In this document: positions 19,663-30,871 of the stretch, one piece after another
Layout of the letters: each line of letters opens with the position of its first letter
Position numbering within the stretch: the stretch's first letter is position 1
DNA from: Tillus elongatus
Lineage: Eukaryota; Arthropoda; Insecta; Coleoptera; Cleridae
Direction: 5' to 3'
Assembly: GCA_964006375.1 (NCBI GenBank)
Contig: OZ023265.1
Location: forward strand, 160,344,118 to 160,408,117
Length of the DNA stretch: 64,000 nucleotides
The notes under the pieces: generated by a model
Database searches by the model: none
Seen by the model: the letters and a program-made list of their open reading frames with translations, nothing else
Told to the model about the DNA's origin: nothing
Program-made: the position numbers and the translations under genes

Positions 19663-19800
19663 TAATTTTAAAAACGTGAACTTGCGGTAGGATGCGAACC
19701 CGGAACATCTGCACAAATTCAAATTCAAATTCAACAAGCTTTATTATCTAATATAGTTTAAATACAAAAATATGTACAAGTTTAAATAAAATATGTTACA
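19663..19800 (-). other. Possible SINE B box and retroelement 3' tail
   Basis: GGATGCGAACCCGG at about 19690 is, on the minus strand, close to an RNA polymerase III B box (GGGTTCGCATCC). It is followed on the plus strand by a GAATTT-type short repeat (AATTCAAATTCAAATTCAAC, about 19717-19736) that reads on the minus strand as a simple tail after an AATAAAG signal. This suggests two small retroposon remnants. It is weak evidence. Confidence 0.3.
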
Positions 19801-20054
19801 ATGCTCCAGCTATGAAGCTTATACACTGTCGTCTAACTTAGTCTAGTAAAATTTGCTTATGAGGTAGTTTCCTAATTACTTAGGGTCTAACATTATCTAT
19901 GTTTATTTTATTTATTATTATTATAATACAGGGAAAAAGCTGCACAGTGATTCAACGTTTCATCTGCTGCGTCAACCGAGACCGCCGTTGCAAAAATATT
20001 AAACGAAATTCACCAATTAGTATGCTAAACTGTTCATATTATATTGTAACCGTA

Positions 20055-20117
20055 AATACAGGGTGTGCCAATTAAAACTTCCGACCTGGAAAATATCGGA
20101 ATTAAAAAATAATAATC
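20055..20117 (+). repeat. CAGGGTGTGCCAATTAAAAC repeat end, copy 1
   Basis: TACAGGGTGTGCCAATTAAA, then ACTTCCGACC and GGAAAATATCGGAAT. The same end is found at 20795 and, inverted, at about 24197-24250. The shape (TA followed by CAGGGTG) suggests a mariner-type terminus. Confidence 0.6.
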
Positions 20118-20491
20118 TCGGGGCGCAGCAAGTGCGTTATGGTAGTGAATTTTTATTAAATGCTTCAAATTTGAATAACTCAATTTTCTATAAAGTTAGA
20201 GAGTTTAATTTTGGTGTGTAATAAGGTCTTTCCTAACTCAAGATATCCACCAAATTTCATTAAAATAACTTTGTAATTTTCGGAGATAAAAATTTTTCGA
20301 AAGAACATTTTAAATTTGAATAACTCAATTTTCTATAAACTTAGAAAGTTGAATTTTAATACGTAGTAAGATCTCTCCCAAGGCAACATATGTAGTAAAT
20401 TTCATTAAAACAGCTTTGTTACTTTCGGAGAAAAAAATTTTTTTCGAAAGAAAACTCAAAATAACCCCGTCAGATTTTTCTGGCTAACAAA

Positions 20492-20576
<85 letters not shown>

Positions 20577-20700
20577 TAAAACTGACCCCGGATATGAGTT
20601 CTAGGGGTCCTAGTTCGCGCTCATTTGAAAAAGTTTTTGCAAAGTCTCACCATCGATACCCCTCTATTAGTGAATTTCTTTATATAAAAATTCACTAAAA
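20118..20700 (-). mobile_element. TCE, short complete variant (583 bp)
   Basis: It opens with the terminus (GGGGCGCAGCAAGTGCG), has a short body in which the AACTCAATTTTCTATAAA module occurs twice (near 20177 and 20323), then (TA)n 20496-20573, inverse block A (CTGACCCCGGATATGAGTTC) and the hairpin terminus (ATTAGTGAATTTC / AAATTCACTAAA). This copy shows that the long block B is not obligatory. Confidence 0.8.
20496..20573. repeat. (TA)n core
   Basis: About 78 bp of TA dinucleotide in the short TCE copy. Confidence 0.95.
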
Positions 20701-20794
20701 GAAAAAAAAAGCCGAGACGCCACGACTTTGTTTTCAAGGGGGGGACACATGATAGCGTTAGTTTCTGTTCATATTATATTGTGAAACAGTAAAT

Positions 20795-21040
20795 ACAGGG
20801 TGTGCCAATTAAAACTTCCGCCCTGGAAAATATCGGAATAAAAGAAAAAAAGCCGAGACGCCTCGACTTTGTTTTCAAGGGGGACACATGATAGCGTAAG
20901 TTTTGGTGTCTTGGAACCTACCCCTTAGTCAGCGGCGTAAAGCACCCTTAAATTTTAAGTGGCATCCTATGTTGAGCGACACCTCATCTTAAGCTTTCTA
21001 AATTCTGCTCACGACAACATACGACTCTTTTATTTGGATA
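20795..21040 (+). repeat. CAGGGTGTGCCAATTAAAAC repeat, copy 2, left member of an inverted pair
   Basis: After the shared end come AGCCGAGACGCCTCGACTTT, GGGGGACACATGATAGCG, GGAACCTACCCCTTAG and TGCTCACGACAACATACGAC. The whole segment recurs in reverse at about 24002-24253. A partial duplicate of the AGCCGAGACGCCACGACTTT part also lies just upstream at 20711-20765. Confidence 0.7.
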
Positions 21041-21756
21041 TGGCAATAAAATCATCAATTAAAAAATAAGATAAAATATCTGTAGCGGCTGATTCGCTAC
21101 GTTCTTCGATAGCTCTAATTGATTACGTGTAATTGAACGGTTGCATGTACATCAGGGGTTACATGGTAAAGAAAACATTAACGCGGGTTAATTAAATGAA
21201 TTTATTGCACAATGGGCCAAGTTACACAGATAATAATGAACAGAAGCGGTGTAATATAAACAAAATAACTTTTCTTGGCGGCGACGTCGTTGATGGGCAG
21301 CTCGATGTGTTTCGGGAACCTCCCTTCTTCACAGAATAAATGACTTGTGGGACAGAAGGAAAATAAGGATCAGCCTTCTGTCCTGGTACTTGCAGTTTGT
21401 AGCACTTATGGTCCACATTGGTTTCCAACACTTTTCAGAAGGTCACGTGGCTGCTGCGGGCCTGTCTGCGCCCCATGCTTAGAGGACAACGAAGAACTCG
21501 AACTGAGAGTGAACTGCACTCTAGAACGATCATTGATCAAATGGGAAAATTGCAGCGTTCTTGATTCCGAAGTGTCGCTGTGCTTCGGGGTCGAGAAGGG
21601 GAGAGCGGCCTCTTCAACCAATCAGACGCCTCCGAAAACGTAAATCTCCAGGGTGCCATCTTCATGGGCCCAGTGTCACCAACTGTGTTTTGGTATCCAT
21701 TGTCGGCACGTGCGTGTGGCAAAAAAGGGTGTCGAAAATAACGACGGAACAATATC
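21041..21756. other. GC-richer unassigned block
   Basis: Base composition is more balanced than the surroundings. Open frames of 60-98 codons exist on both strands, none with a motif. TGTAGCGGCTGATTCGCTAC at about 21083, with TGT/ACA-like borders and AATAAA signals, raises the possibility of a solo LTR, but no second LTR, primer site or target duplication could be shown. Confidence 0.25.
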
Positions 21757-22404
21757 AATGAATGAAAGAATGTAATTTAATTAAAAATGTTTAATTTGTT
21801 GTCATTCTACTTCCATACAATAATAAAATCTTTGCTCCACTTTCGAACGAATATTTCGAAGCATTTCCGGCGTTATGTGACGAATATGGTTTAATTTCTC
21901 GATAAAAATATGTTCTTTTATGATTGTTCGTTTACCTCTTGATACATTTTATCAATTCAACTTCTTTACCTGTTTTATTTTGAACGGGACAAGTAAATAT
22001 CCCGTAAAATCATTACAAAGTCGGTTGAATACCAATTCGTCAAAATGATATATACAATTGCTGAAAAAGTGGAAATAATTAGTTTTTTCTACAAGAATGA
22101 CAACTGTGCACGACAGTCAGCACAAAATTTTAACTATCGTCACCCTGAGAAGAACACTTCCCATCGGTACGTCTTGGATTTAATGACTTTTTTCTATGGG
22201 GACACTTGGAATCGAAAATTTATGCGACCCGACCAAACTCACTTGATGAGCTTCGTCGGCGAATTGTTGAAGAATGTCGTCAGATAACGCCACAAATGCT
22301 TCAAAATGTTCCTTTCGGAAGTGGAGCAAATATTTTATTTTTGTATGTAAGTAGAGAGAAAACAATTTGAACATTTAATTAAATAACATTCTTTCATTCA
22401 GGTA
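21757..22404 (+). mobile_element. Mariner-like deletion derivative MLE-C
   Basis: The outer ends are inverted: TGAATGAAAGAATGTAATTT at about 21760 against AACATTCTTTCATTCA at 22387-22402. Farther in, about 70 bp (21813-21885) are the inverse of 22274-22348 (TTTGCTCCACTTTCG and CGTTATGTGACG against CGTCAGATAACG and AGTGGAGCAAAT). Between them only the HTH coding start remains. The left arm therefore contains inverted 3' coding sequence. Confidence 0.7.
22045..22368 (+). pseudogene. MLE-C transposase: HTH start fused to C-terminus
   Basis: Reading from the ATG at 22045, YTIAEKVEIISFFYKN and NFNYRHPEKN match the DUF4817 HTH. After about residue 48 the match jumps, with a frame change, to the transposase C-terminus (RRIVEECRQITPQMLQN). 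The whole DDE catalytic region is missing, so this is an internal-deletion product without transposase activity. A truncated HTH protein that binds the ends could in principle repress relatives, but nothing here shows that it is made. Confidence 0.75.
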
Positions 22405-23035
22405 CCGATAACTCAAAAAATAATGGACCGATTATGAAGAAATTCGGTAGGTGTCTTCCTTTTACAAGTGGCTTGGAAAAACTAGTCAGATTTTCCAGGA
22501 AAATTTTGGGTTTTCTTTCGGAAAATGTTTGTATCTCCGAAAATAACAGAGCTATGGCAACCAAATTTGATTTACGCTATTAAGATTACGCTATACGCCA
22601 AAATTAAGATCTCTAGATTGAAAGGAAAAAAATTATACACGTTTAAAAAATATTTTGGGTGCCACTGATGACCAGAGAAATGCACAAAACCAAAATGTTT
22701 TGTGTGGATAAAAAGATCAATTGTATAATACAGTCAAAGATTAGGTTTCCTCGACTCAAAAAGGTCAAGAAATAACAAATTACTTTGAAAATTTTACAGC
22801 CTTTCTTTTTTAAATGTCATAAGTCGCGATTTAAAACGTCAAAATTTGCAATTTTTAGACAGGGAACCTGAAACAAATACGGTCTATGTAAAGCAAATTT
22901 CATAATAAGTGTGTTTTACAAGGCCTTAAGTTACAGCTTCAACCATCATTGTCCTTCGTTTTACTAAAATATTTGCAGAAAATTCATTTCTAATAGACCC
23001 TTTCTCTGAGGCTTTGGCAGTAGTTTTTTTTTTAG
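22405..23035 (+). mobile_element. Diverged TCE block B without (TA)n
   Basis: ACCGATAACTCAAAAAATAA starts at about 22403, followed by GTGGCTTGG, GGAAAATTTTGGGTTTTC and, farther on, CGATTTAAAACGTCAAAAT and TAGACCCTTTCTCTGAGGC. It is clearly older than the 17489 copy. MLE-C is inserted directly at its left edge, where the (TA)n would be. Confidence 0.65.
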
Positions 23036-23078
23036 TAAATACAGTGGTTCACTAAGATCCCTAAAATAAATAATGTCA

Positions 23079-23180
23079 AACAACAGCAATACTGCCTTGA
23101 GTACATCGGCACGATCACTGAAGTTAAGCAACTACGACGGGCGCGGTCAGTAATTGGATGGGTGACCGGCTGAGTACAAG
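23079..23180 (+). pseudogene. 5S rRNA-like pseudogene or 5S-derived SINE head
   Basis: TGAGTACATCGGCACGATCA, then CTGAAGTTAAGCAAC, GGGCGCGGTCAGTAATTGGA and TGGGTGACCGGCTGAGTA follow the order of animal 5S rRNA, including the internal promoter region (AAGTTAAGC to GGATGGGTGACCG). The 5' stem is poorly conserved, an insertion disturbs the GTCGGGC region, and the 3' stem is absent, so it should not fold into functional 5S rRNA. It sits in a TCE remnant, which suggests retroposition. Confidence 0.75.
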
Positions 23181-23445
23181 TAAGTTACCTTTTTGTTTAA
23201 ATAATCATTTTACTGTATTTTTCTTCTTTTAGGTGATTTCAGTATCTTTTTTCCATAATACAAAACTTTTAATATATACAAATACAAATACCTATTTCGC
23301 AAAAACACTATTTATTAGGTGTGTGCCTCTAAATAAGGATTTCAGTTTAATCAAATTCAAATGCTTTGCGGTATTGAGGCATTTTAGCATGTTACGCTAG
23401 GCTTTACTCTACGTAATACATAGCATTAACGAAAGAAAAAAAAAT

Positions 23446-23482
23446 TCGGGACGCAGCAAGTACGTTATTGTAGCGAATTTTT
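23446..23482 (+). mobile_element. Isolated TCE terminus
   Basis: CGGGACGCAGCAAGTACG followed by TTATTGTAGCGAATTTTTAG. No other TCE part follows directly. Confidence 0.7.
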
Positions 23483-23631
23483 AGGAAAATCTGCTCAGTT
23501 CAAATAGATTAAACAATGCTTTGTTTTAATTAGATAGTCGAAGTCCTCCGGTCCGTGCCAGTTCTGAGTTGATCTCTAATGTATTGAATTTCGACCACAA
23601 AATTATAATGCATGTTTGTAAGAAAATAAAT

Positions 23632-23957
23632 TCGGGACGCAACAAGTGCGTTATGGTAGCGAATTTTTATTAAATGCTTCAAATTTGAATAGCTCAATTT
23701 GCTATTAACCTAAGGTTAAATATGGTTCGTTGGCCGGGAAACTAGTTTTCTCGGGACCATTTTAAGCTTATTTTAGAAAAATTTTTACACTTTTAAATAA
23801 TCAAGGTATTTTGATGAAATATGGTACATTGTTTTTATTATATAGGTAATACTGGTAACCAAATTTGATCCATGTTTTTTAAAAAAACAACACATATTTG
23901 GTATTTAAAACGTTTTTATGAAAATTCACTACCATAACGCACTTGATGCGTCCAGAC
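23632..23957 (+). mobile_element. TCE terminal domain alone (326 bp)
   Basis: It is bounded by CGGGACGCAACAAGTGCG and CGCACTTGATGCGTCC. The interior matches the terminal domain of complete copies (AGCTCAATTTGCTATTAACC, GGTAACCAAATTTGATCC). It is either a solo derivative or the remains of a larger copy. Confidence 0.75.
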
Positions 23958-23999
23958 TTTTTCTTTAAGTGATGATTTTATCGGCATATCCCAACTAAA

Positions 24000-24255
24000 A
24001 TTTTAAAAGTCGTATGTTGTCGTGAGCAGAATTGAGAAAGCTTTAAAATAAGATGTCACTCAACATAGGGTGTCATTCAAAATTAAAGGGTACTTTACGC
24101 CTCTGTCCAAGTGGTAGGTTCTAAGACACCAAAACCTGCGCCATTATGTGTCCCTCTTGAAAACAAAGTCGAAGTGTCTCGGCTTTTTTTTCTAATTTTG
24201 TTTAATTTCGATATTTTCTAGGTGGGGAGTTTTAATTGGCACATCTGTACAAATA
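24000..24255 (-). repeat. CAGGGTGTGCCAATTAAAAC repeat, right member of an inverted pair
   Basis: AAAGTCGTATGTTGTCGTGA, GGTAGGTTCTAAGACACC, TGTGTCCCTCTTGAAAACAA and AGTTTTAATTGGCAC are the inverse of the segment at 20795-21040. The two members face each other across about 3 kb. Confidence 0.7.
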
Positions 24256-25404
24256 CTCAATAAATTATCATAAATACATTTTATGTTATCTTCCCCTTAA
24301 ACAACAAATCTGCCAAATTTGTCTGTGACTTTTCTGCTGAAGTTTTTTCAACTTCTAGCTAAATTAACTATATTTAAAGAAAACTGACAGAGAAGTAAAC
24401 ACTATTACATTCCGAGAATGCTTATTTCTAGATCCTTTATTTCTTTGTTTAATTAAGAGCATACTTTTGTTATATTTATACACACTCAGTACCGAAATAA
24501 TGAGTTTCACGGGATATTTTACTAAAACGCTAAAATTATTCGAAGTTTCCTTTGTAAATATAGCGAGTTCAGTTTAGTTGCCAAAATGTTTGTAAATTGC
24601 AACAAATTATTAAAATAAATTTCGACAAATTGTTGAATGAAAGGGTTCTATTAATATGTGTCCTAAAAATAGAATGGCCATGATAGAAAGGCTCTGCATT
24701 CTATATAGATAGATTTCACACATTGTTAATCTTTAACAGAAAATCGATAAGTGATGTATTTTCTATTTTATTACACCATTTATAGGCTAGACCTTTTATA
24801 TATTAAGTGGTTAGGTGATTTATAACAAGTCCCCTATAGAATATATACAGGCTTAGTAAAAAGTACAGAAAGACACTTATATTTCTGAGATATTCGTTAT
24901 TCAAACAAATATTTTTACCGCAGTTGTGGACAAATGTTTTGCCACAAATTTGCGATACTCAATTCTTCCCAGCACAAACATGTTAGTTTCTATGGCAACA
25001 AAGTTTTCTCTTAAATGACAAGATACGATTTTTTGGTATTTTCAGAAATAATGTATTTTTAATGATAAGGCACTATAAAAATGTAATCGGTTTTTATTTA
25101 AAAAAAATAAGCAAAAATTAACTTTCTTAAAAATCACTGTTTAGTCCATCCACTAACATTAATAAAATCGTAAAGGAATAATTTCCACTTGTATATTAAA
25201 ATTCCCAAATAACACAAATAATTTGTCAACTGAAATTGAAAACAGATAAACGATCTAATAATATACGATAAACGCCAGTTACAGCGTGTAACTGACCTGC
25301 GCAATGATATCAAATGTTCCGTTGCTAGGTAATGACTTAGACATACTAGATCTCATATATACCTATAAAGCAGTTTTTACCATTGTCAATAAAAAGCGGT
25401 GATA
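24256..25404. other. Unassigned AT-rich stretch
   Basis: No frame over 60 codons with any motif and no recognised repeat. Confidence 0.35.
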
Positions 25405-25658
25405 TTAAAAATGAATAGCTCAATTTTCTGTAAATCTAGAAAGCTGAATTTTGGTACATAGTTAGGTCTTTCCCAAAGCAACATGTACACTAAATTTCAT
25501 TGAAATAGCTTCGAGAAAAAATTTTTTTTTAGAGGAAACTCAAAATTTTCCCGGAAAACCTTGTTAGATTTTCTTGGCTAACGAACTTATCCAAGCTATT
25601 AAAAAAAAGGCACTTGCGGAGTTTTATCAAAATTGGTTGATTATTTTTTGAGTTGGTT

Positions 25659-25751
<93 letters not shown>

Positions 25752-25885
25752 AACATATAAACATCGCAACTGACCCCGGATATGCGTTCTAGGTGCCCAA
25801 ATTCTCGCTCATTTGAAAACATTTTTGCAAAGTCTCACAATCGATACCTCTCTATTAGGAATTTTTTTTAAAATAAAAATTCACT
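25405..25885 (-). mobile_element. TCE, short variant, terminus missing
   Basis: Body module (AGCTCAATTTTCTGTAAATC, TTTCTTGGCTAACGAAC), (TA)n 25661-25752, inverse block A (CTGACCCCGGATATGCGTTC) and the end motif AAAAATTCACTAAA. The GACGCAGC terminus expected before 25405 is absent. Confidence 0.72.
25661..25752. repeat. (TA)n core
   Basis: About 92 bp of TA dinucleotide with one GTA interruption near 25741. Confidence 0.95.
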
Positions 25886-26771
25886 AAAAAGGGGGTTGTC
25901 ATTTAAAAAAAATGTGGAGACGTCATATTTGAAAAGCGGAAGTGGGAGAAACGTAAGTTTTATGTAAAAATGTGTATATTTTAAAACAAGACGTGTGCGA
26001 GCATTTCGTTAAAACACAAATCGCTCAAATTTTAATGAACTTATTGGATAATTTTGCCGTTCACTGTATTTATTCTTTTACCAAACTTTTCAGTATATTA
26101 AAATCTCCATTTAGTCAGCAAACTTGCGTCAAATTCTGCAAATCCGATTACAAACTTTTTAATCAAAAAATCAATTTCATATAGCACATGGAAAACATCA
26201 TTTCATCGAATTTATTTGTGCAACTAAAACAGTGAAAATACGCGATGAATCATTACTAAAACAAATCAAATCATATACCTTTCATTTAAGATGAACAATG
26301 TATTAATTGGGCAAAATGAAATTAAATTAAAATGAAAAATCCATTATTTCGCATGATATCATATTTTAATTAACATTTTTAAATCTGGCACGGGTCAGAT
26401 ATCACACAATTGTTGTGAATGCCATTATCAAGATCTTGTTATGGACGCGCTACAGTTGAGAGATGGGAAATATGTTTTATTAACCTTTCCAGATTCATTG
26501 TTCTCATATGGTGGACGACCTTGTGATTCATTTATAAACATTTCTCGTTTTGCAACGGTCAGCACGACGGTTGTAACATAAACGTTATTGCTCAATGCAT
26601 AAACAGATACTGAAATTGTGTGGTAGGTACGACTCGTCGCTATTTTAGTTTCTCTAATTCCCTACTAATTTACAGTCGCATCTCATAACAGATATCAACG
26701 GATATGAAATTGAAGTTAAAGTAAAACTTATACAGCAAGCATCTCGATTATCTCCACATTTATTGTTTTTT
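25886..26771. other. Unassigned AT-rich stretch
   Basis: A 70-codon frame at 25972-26184 has no recognisable motif. Nothing else is identified. Confidence 0.35.
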
Positions 26772-26900
26772 AGTGAATTTTCGTAGAAAAAATTCACTAA
26801 TGAGGAGATCCCGATTTTTGAAATTTAAAATTTTTTTTGCAAATGAGCGCGAACTAGGACCCCTAGAACCCATATCCGGGGTCAGTTTCAATTTTTATAT

Positions 26901-26903
<3 letters not shown>

Positions 26904-26964
<61 letters not shown>
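26904..26964. repeat. (TA)n, left of foldback
   Basis: About 61 bp of TA dinucleotide between block A and the foldback insertion. Confidence 0.95.
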
Positions 26965-26968
<4 letters not shown>

Positions 26969-26990
26969 TTTTTGTGACGGTAATAGTGTT

Positions 26991-27309
26991 ATTTATCAAA
27001 AAATTGTGGGAACGCCGTCAGTTGTAGAATAAAACTCTTTATTATACGCCGAGCTTTCGGAAAAATTTATTCCTTTATCGAGGATATAACATGAGTTCTA
27101 CTAAACTATTTATCTAATAACAAACATAAAAAGAAAACCTTTAGACTTCACTCAAATTCATCAAAAGGTTTTCTTTTTATGTTTGTTATTAGATAAATAG
27201 TTTAGTAGAACTCATGTTATATCCTCGATAAAGGAATAAATTTTTCCGAAAGCTCGGCGTATAATAAAGAGTTTTATTCTACAACTGACGGCGTTCCCAC
27301 AATTTTTTG

Positions 27310-27315
<6 letters not shown>
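26991..27315. repeat. Perfect inverted repeat, 152-bp arms, 21-base loop
   Basis: The left arm 26991-27142 and right arm 27164-27315 are exact reverse complements when compared base by base. The spacer is 27143-27163. The right-arm strand contains CCTCGATAAAGGAATAAATT then TTTTTCCGAAAGCTCGG and ends near TTCTACAACTGACGGCG. This recalls Penelope-type terminal sequence (degenerate hammerhead-like core: GGAA/TTCC stem followed by GAAA). A 26-bp non-repeated piece (26965-26990) joins the left arm to the (TA)n; the right arm merges into (TA)n directly. Transcription would give a long perfect hairpin. Confidence 0.97.

Positions 27316-27377
<62 letters not shown>
27314..27377. repeat. (TA)n, right of foldback
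   Basis: About 64 bp of TA dinucleotide leading into block B. Confidence 0.95.
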
Positions 27378-27385
<8 letters not shown>

Positions 27386-28500
27386 CACACCGATAACTCA
27401 AAAAATAATGCACCCATTTTTAAAAAATTTGGCACATACCTTCATTTTGTAAATGGCTTGGATAAGTTCGTTAGTCAGGAAAAACGGACGAGGTTTTCTG
27501 GGAAAATTTTGAGTTTTCATTCGAAAAAAATATATCTCCGGGATTAACAAAGTAAGGGCAACCAAATTTGGTACGCGGGTTCATATCGTCATATGTAGGC
27601 TACCTACCAAAATTTAGCTCTGTACGTTAAAGGGCAAAAAAGTTACAGGCATTTAAATAAAAATAAATTTGGGTTTTCCTCAAAACGTCAAAGTCGCGAT
27701 TTAAAATGTCAATATTTAAGCAATGAACCTGAAATTAATATGAGCTATGGAAAGAAAATGTCTCAAGAAGAATGCTTTACAAAGCCTGAACTCTTAGTTT
27801 GAATCGTCATTGTCCTTCATTTTACTAAAATATTCCCAGAAAATTCATTTAAAATAGACCCTTTCTCTGATGCTTTGGCAGTAGTGTTGGCTATAGAGTT
27901 TATTGTTTAATGGTATATCATTTTTGTCAAATTTTCGTAAAAAATCATTAAAGCTCAATATATCCGTTATTATGCAAGTTACGAAAAAAATATTACACAC
28001 ATACATTAATAATAGGGTGTCTTGAGCTACATCCTAAAAAATATTTCCACAATTACAGGGTGGCCCATAAGTCGTTGGTGATTCAAATATCCTTTTTTTA
28101 ATCGAACACGCTCTATGCTATTGCATTATTGCATTTTCCATCGAAATATACTACATCTTTGTAAGAAAAGAAATTTTGGACGCAGCAAGTGCGTTATGGT
28201 AGCGAATTTTTATTAAATGCTTCAAATTTGAATAGCTCAATTTGCTGTTAACGTATAAGGTTGACCAGGAAACCAGTTTTTTCGGTAACAATTTAAGTTT
28301 ACTTTCGGAAATTTTTGTACATTTTCAAACAATAAAGTTATTTTGATGAAACATGGCACATTGTTTCTACTATATAGATTGATGCCTGCTTTCTTAAAAA
28401 ACTATGATTGCAATTAAAAACATTTTTATGAAAATTCACTACCATAACGCACTTGCTGCGCCCAGAAGTTTTTTTTTTATAGAAGGATCAATAAATAAAA

Positions 28501-29290
28501 GTCTGGACGCAGCAAGTGCGTCATGGAAGTGAATTTTCATAAAAATGTTTTTAATAGCAAATGCGAGCAGGCATCAATCTGATTACCGGTATGGCCTATG
28601 TAGTAGAAACAATGTACTATATTTTATCAAAATTACTTATTGTTTGAAAATGTACAAAAATTTTCAGAAAATAAACTTAAATGTTGGTTTCCTAGCCAAC
28701 AAAACTTACGTTAATAGCAAATTGAGTTATTGAAATTTGAAGGATTTAATGAAAATTCGCTACCAAAACGCACTTACTGTGTCCAGATTTTTTTCTTACA
28801 AACAGCATCATATTTCGATAAAAAATGCAAAAATGCATTAACGAATTTGTTCTACGAAAATTAGCTAAAAATTATAGATCGTTAAACCATAAACTTCACT
28901 AAACCCACAGCGAAAGCATCAACTTAACTAAACCGACAGCCAAAGCATCAGAGAAATGATCTATTTGAAATGAATTTTCTGTAACTAAAATGAAGGGCAA
29001 TGACGGTTGAAGCTTGAACTTAAGGGTTCGCAGAACACTCTTCTTGCAACATTTTCTTTTCACAATCCGTATTTGTTTCACGTTCTTTGCCGACGTTTCA
29101 ACTCGCGACTTTGACGTTTTGAGGAAAACTCCATTTTTTTTCTTTAACTGCTCATAACTTCTTTGTCTTGGAAGCTAGAGACCTAAGTTTTGGTACAGGG
29201 TTCAATATTTATAACACAAACACGCGTACCAGATTTGGTTGCCGTTACTTTGTCATTTACGGAGATTTTTTTTAGAAAGAAAATACAAAA
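28501..29290 (-). mobile_element. TCE in reverse orientation, truncated by a retroelement
   Basis: Terminal domain from GTCTGGACGCAGCAAGTGCG (28501) to CGCACTTACTGTGTCC (28770-28785), then inverse block B (GACTTTGACGTTTTGAGG near 29110, GGTTGCCGTTACTTTGTC near 29238). The sequence stops near 29290 where NLR-1 copy 2 begins. It lies tail to tail with the preceding TCE. Confidence 0.75.
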
Positions 29291-30871
29291 TGAAAGATGC
29301 TCTCTTATCTTAATACCAGGAAAGCCTCTGACCTTGACGAGATCACAGCAATAGTTATCAAAAAATGCGCACCAGAACTTGCTCCTGTCCTGACTCGTCT
29401 GTCTCAGACATCTTACAATAGAGGCATATTCCCTAGTAACTGGAAAACTGCTCGAGTACAATCCGTTCCAAAGAAAATATCCAAAGCGTTTTCTAGCAAC
29501 TATAGGCCTATTTCTCTCCTTTCAGTCGTTTCTAAAGTGATGGAAATGTATATAAACACCGAATTAGTAAAATTTCCTGAAAAACAGTCTAATCCATGAC
29601 AGGCAGTATGGATTCTGTCAGCGCAGATCAACTGCCGACCTCCTTTCCTTTGTCACCCATTCTTGAAACAAGTCTATGGAACTACATGGTGAATCCTAGA
29701 TTGTCGCCCTAGACATATCCAAAGCATTCGACCAGGTCTGGCACGCAGCGTTGCTTAATAAACTTTCGGCCTATGGCCTACCACCAAAACTCTGTACATG
29801 GACAGCAAATTTCCTCTCCAACCGGAGCATTTCTGTCGTGAATGGCCACTCCTCTAAACTATATCCAATTAATGCAGGGGTCCCTCGAGGTTCAGCTTTA
29901 GCGCCTACTTTGTTTCTACTCCACATCAATGACCTCCTCTCTAGCACATCCAACCCAGTTCACAGTTACGCGGATGACAGCACCCTCCACTCAAATATAC
30001 AATATTCTAAGCCTGCCTCTTTAGCCCAATTAGATGAGGATCGCAATCTCATCGAGCGTTCTGTCTCTGTGGATCTCCAAAAATATTAGACTGGGGAAGT
30101 AGAAATCTTGTACTATTCAACTCCACCAAATCTCAGTCTTGCTTTCTATCTCATAAGAGATACACCAGCCCTAGACCCATCACAATGAACAACCAAGTTA
30201 TTCAACGTAATGAGTACTTTTCTCTTGTTGGCATTTCTGTGGATCGAAATCTCAATTGGTACCAACATGTCACACCAATTGCAGAAGCGGCTGCTAAGAA
30301 ATTAGATTTCCTCTTCCGGGCTCGCAAATACTTTTCACCAGCTAATCTCTATACCTTATATACTTCACAAATAAGGCCAAATCTCGAATACTGCTCCCAC
30401 ATCTTGGGGTGGCGCTGCGGATTCTACACTCGCTATCCTGGACTTCATTCAGAAGAGAGCTATACGTCTCATCGGTGACCCTACCCCCACACAAAGGCTG
30501 CCATCAATTGCACACCGACGTGCCGTTGGTGACCTCTCTCTTTTATAGATATCTGTACGGGCACTGCTCAGAGGAGCTTTCTTCCATAATTCCTCCACCT
30601 GTTGCCCCCAACAGACCTACCAGGGGAACAGAGCGAATGCATCCTTTTACTGTCCAGGTCACCAGACATAGAACATCTTGTTATGCCCGCTCTTTTGTCC
30701 CGAGGACTTCCAAGTTGTGGAATTCCTTGCCGGCACATGTTTTTCCTTCTCCTCCGAACCTCCAAACCTTCAAGTCCAGAATTAGCAAGTTGCCTCTTTC
30801 CTCCTTTTCGATACCCACGGTACGATAATATTTAGACGTTGAACCCTCGTGATGTGTTGTTGAAAAAAAAA
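29291..30871 (+). pseudogene. Non-LTR retroelement NLR-1 copy 2: reverse transcriptase
   Basis: The longest NLR-1 copy. The RT fingers are readable at 29297-29600 (RKASDLDEI, FPSNWKTARVQSVPKK, NYRPISLLSVVSKVME), then a disturbed stretch, then VALDISKAFDQVWHAAL (motif A), [12 protein letters not shown] (motif B, usual Gln replaced by Arg) and HSYADDSTL (motif C). The C-terminal part continues over two shifted frames to RTSKLWNSLP and the stop at 30826-30828. Frame breaks occur near 29600, 29695, 30085 and 30410. The 3' UTR ends about 30871 after TGTTGTTGAAAAAA. No endonuclease, so it is 5' truncated. It inserted into TCE block B. Confidence 0.85.

Larger units (their letters stand above)
26772..28468 (+). 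mobile_element. TCE, complete copy interrupted by a foldback
   Basis: Hairpin (TTTAGTGAATTTTCG / AAAATTCACTAATGAGG) and block A to 26903, (TA)n to 26964, a foldback insertion, (TA)n from 27314 to 27377, block B to about 28177, and the terminal domain (TGGACGCAGCAAGTGCG to CGCACTTGCTGCGCCC). Block B lacks part of the GGCAACATTTAGGCAA region. The two (TA)n parts flank the insertion. Confidence 0.82.

Noticed and set aside
21082..21750. Solo LTR or host exon in a GC-richer block
   Set aside because: No repeated ends, primer site, target duplication or protein motif could be shown.
23079..23180. Functional 5S rRNA gene
   Set aside because: 5' and 3' stem strands are missing or unpaired and the central region carries an insertion.
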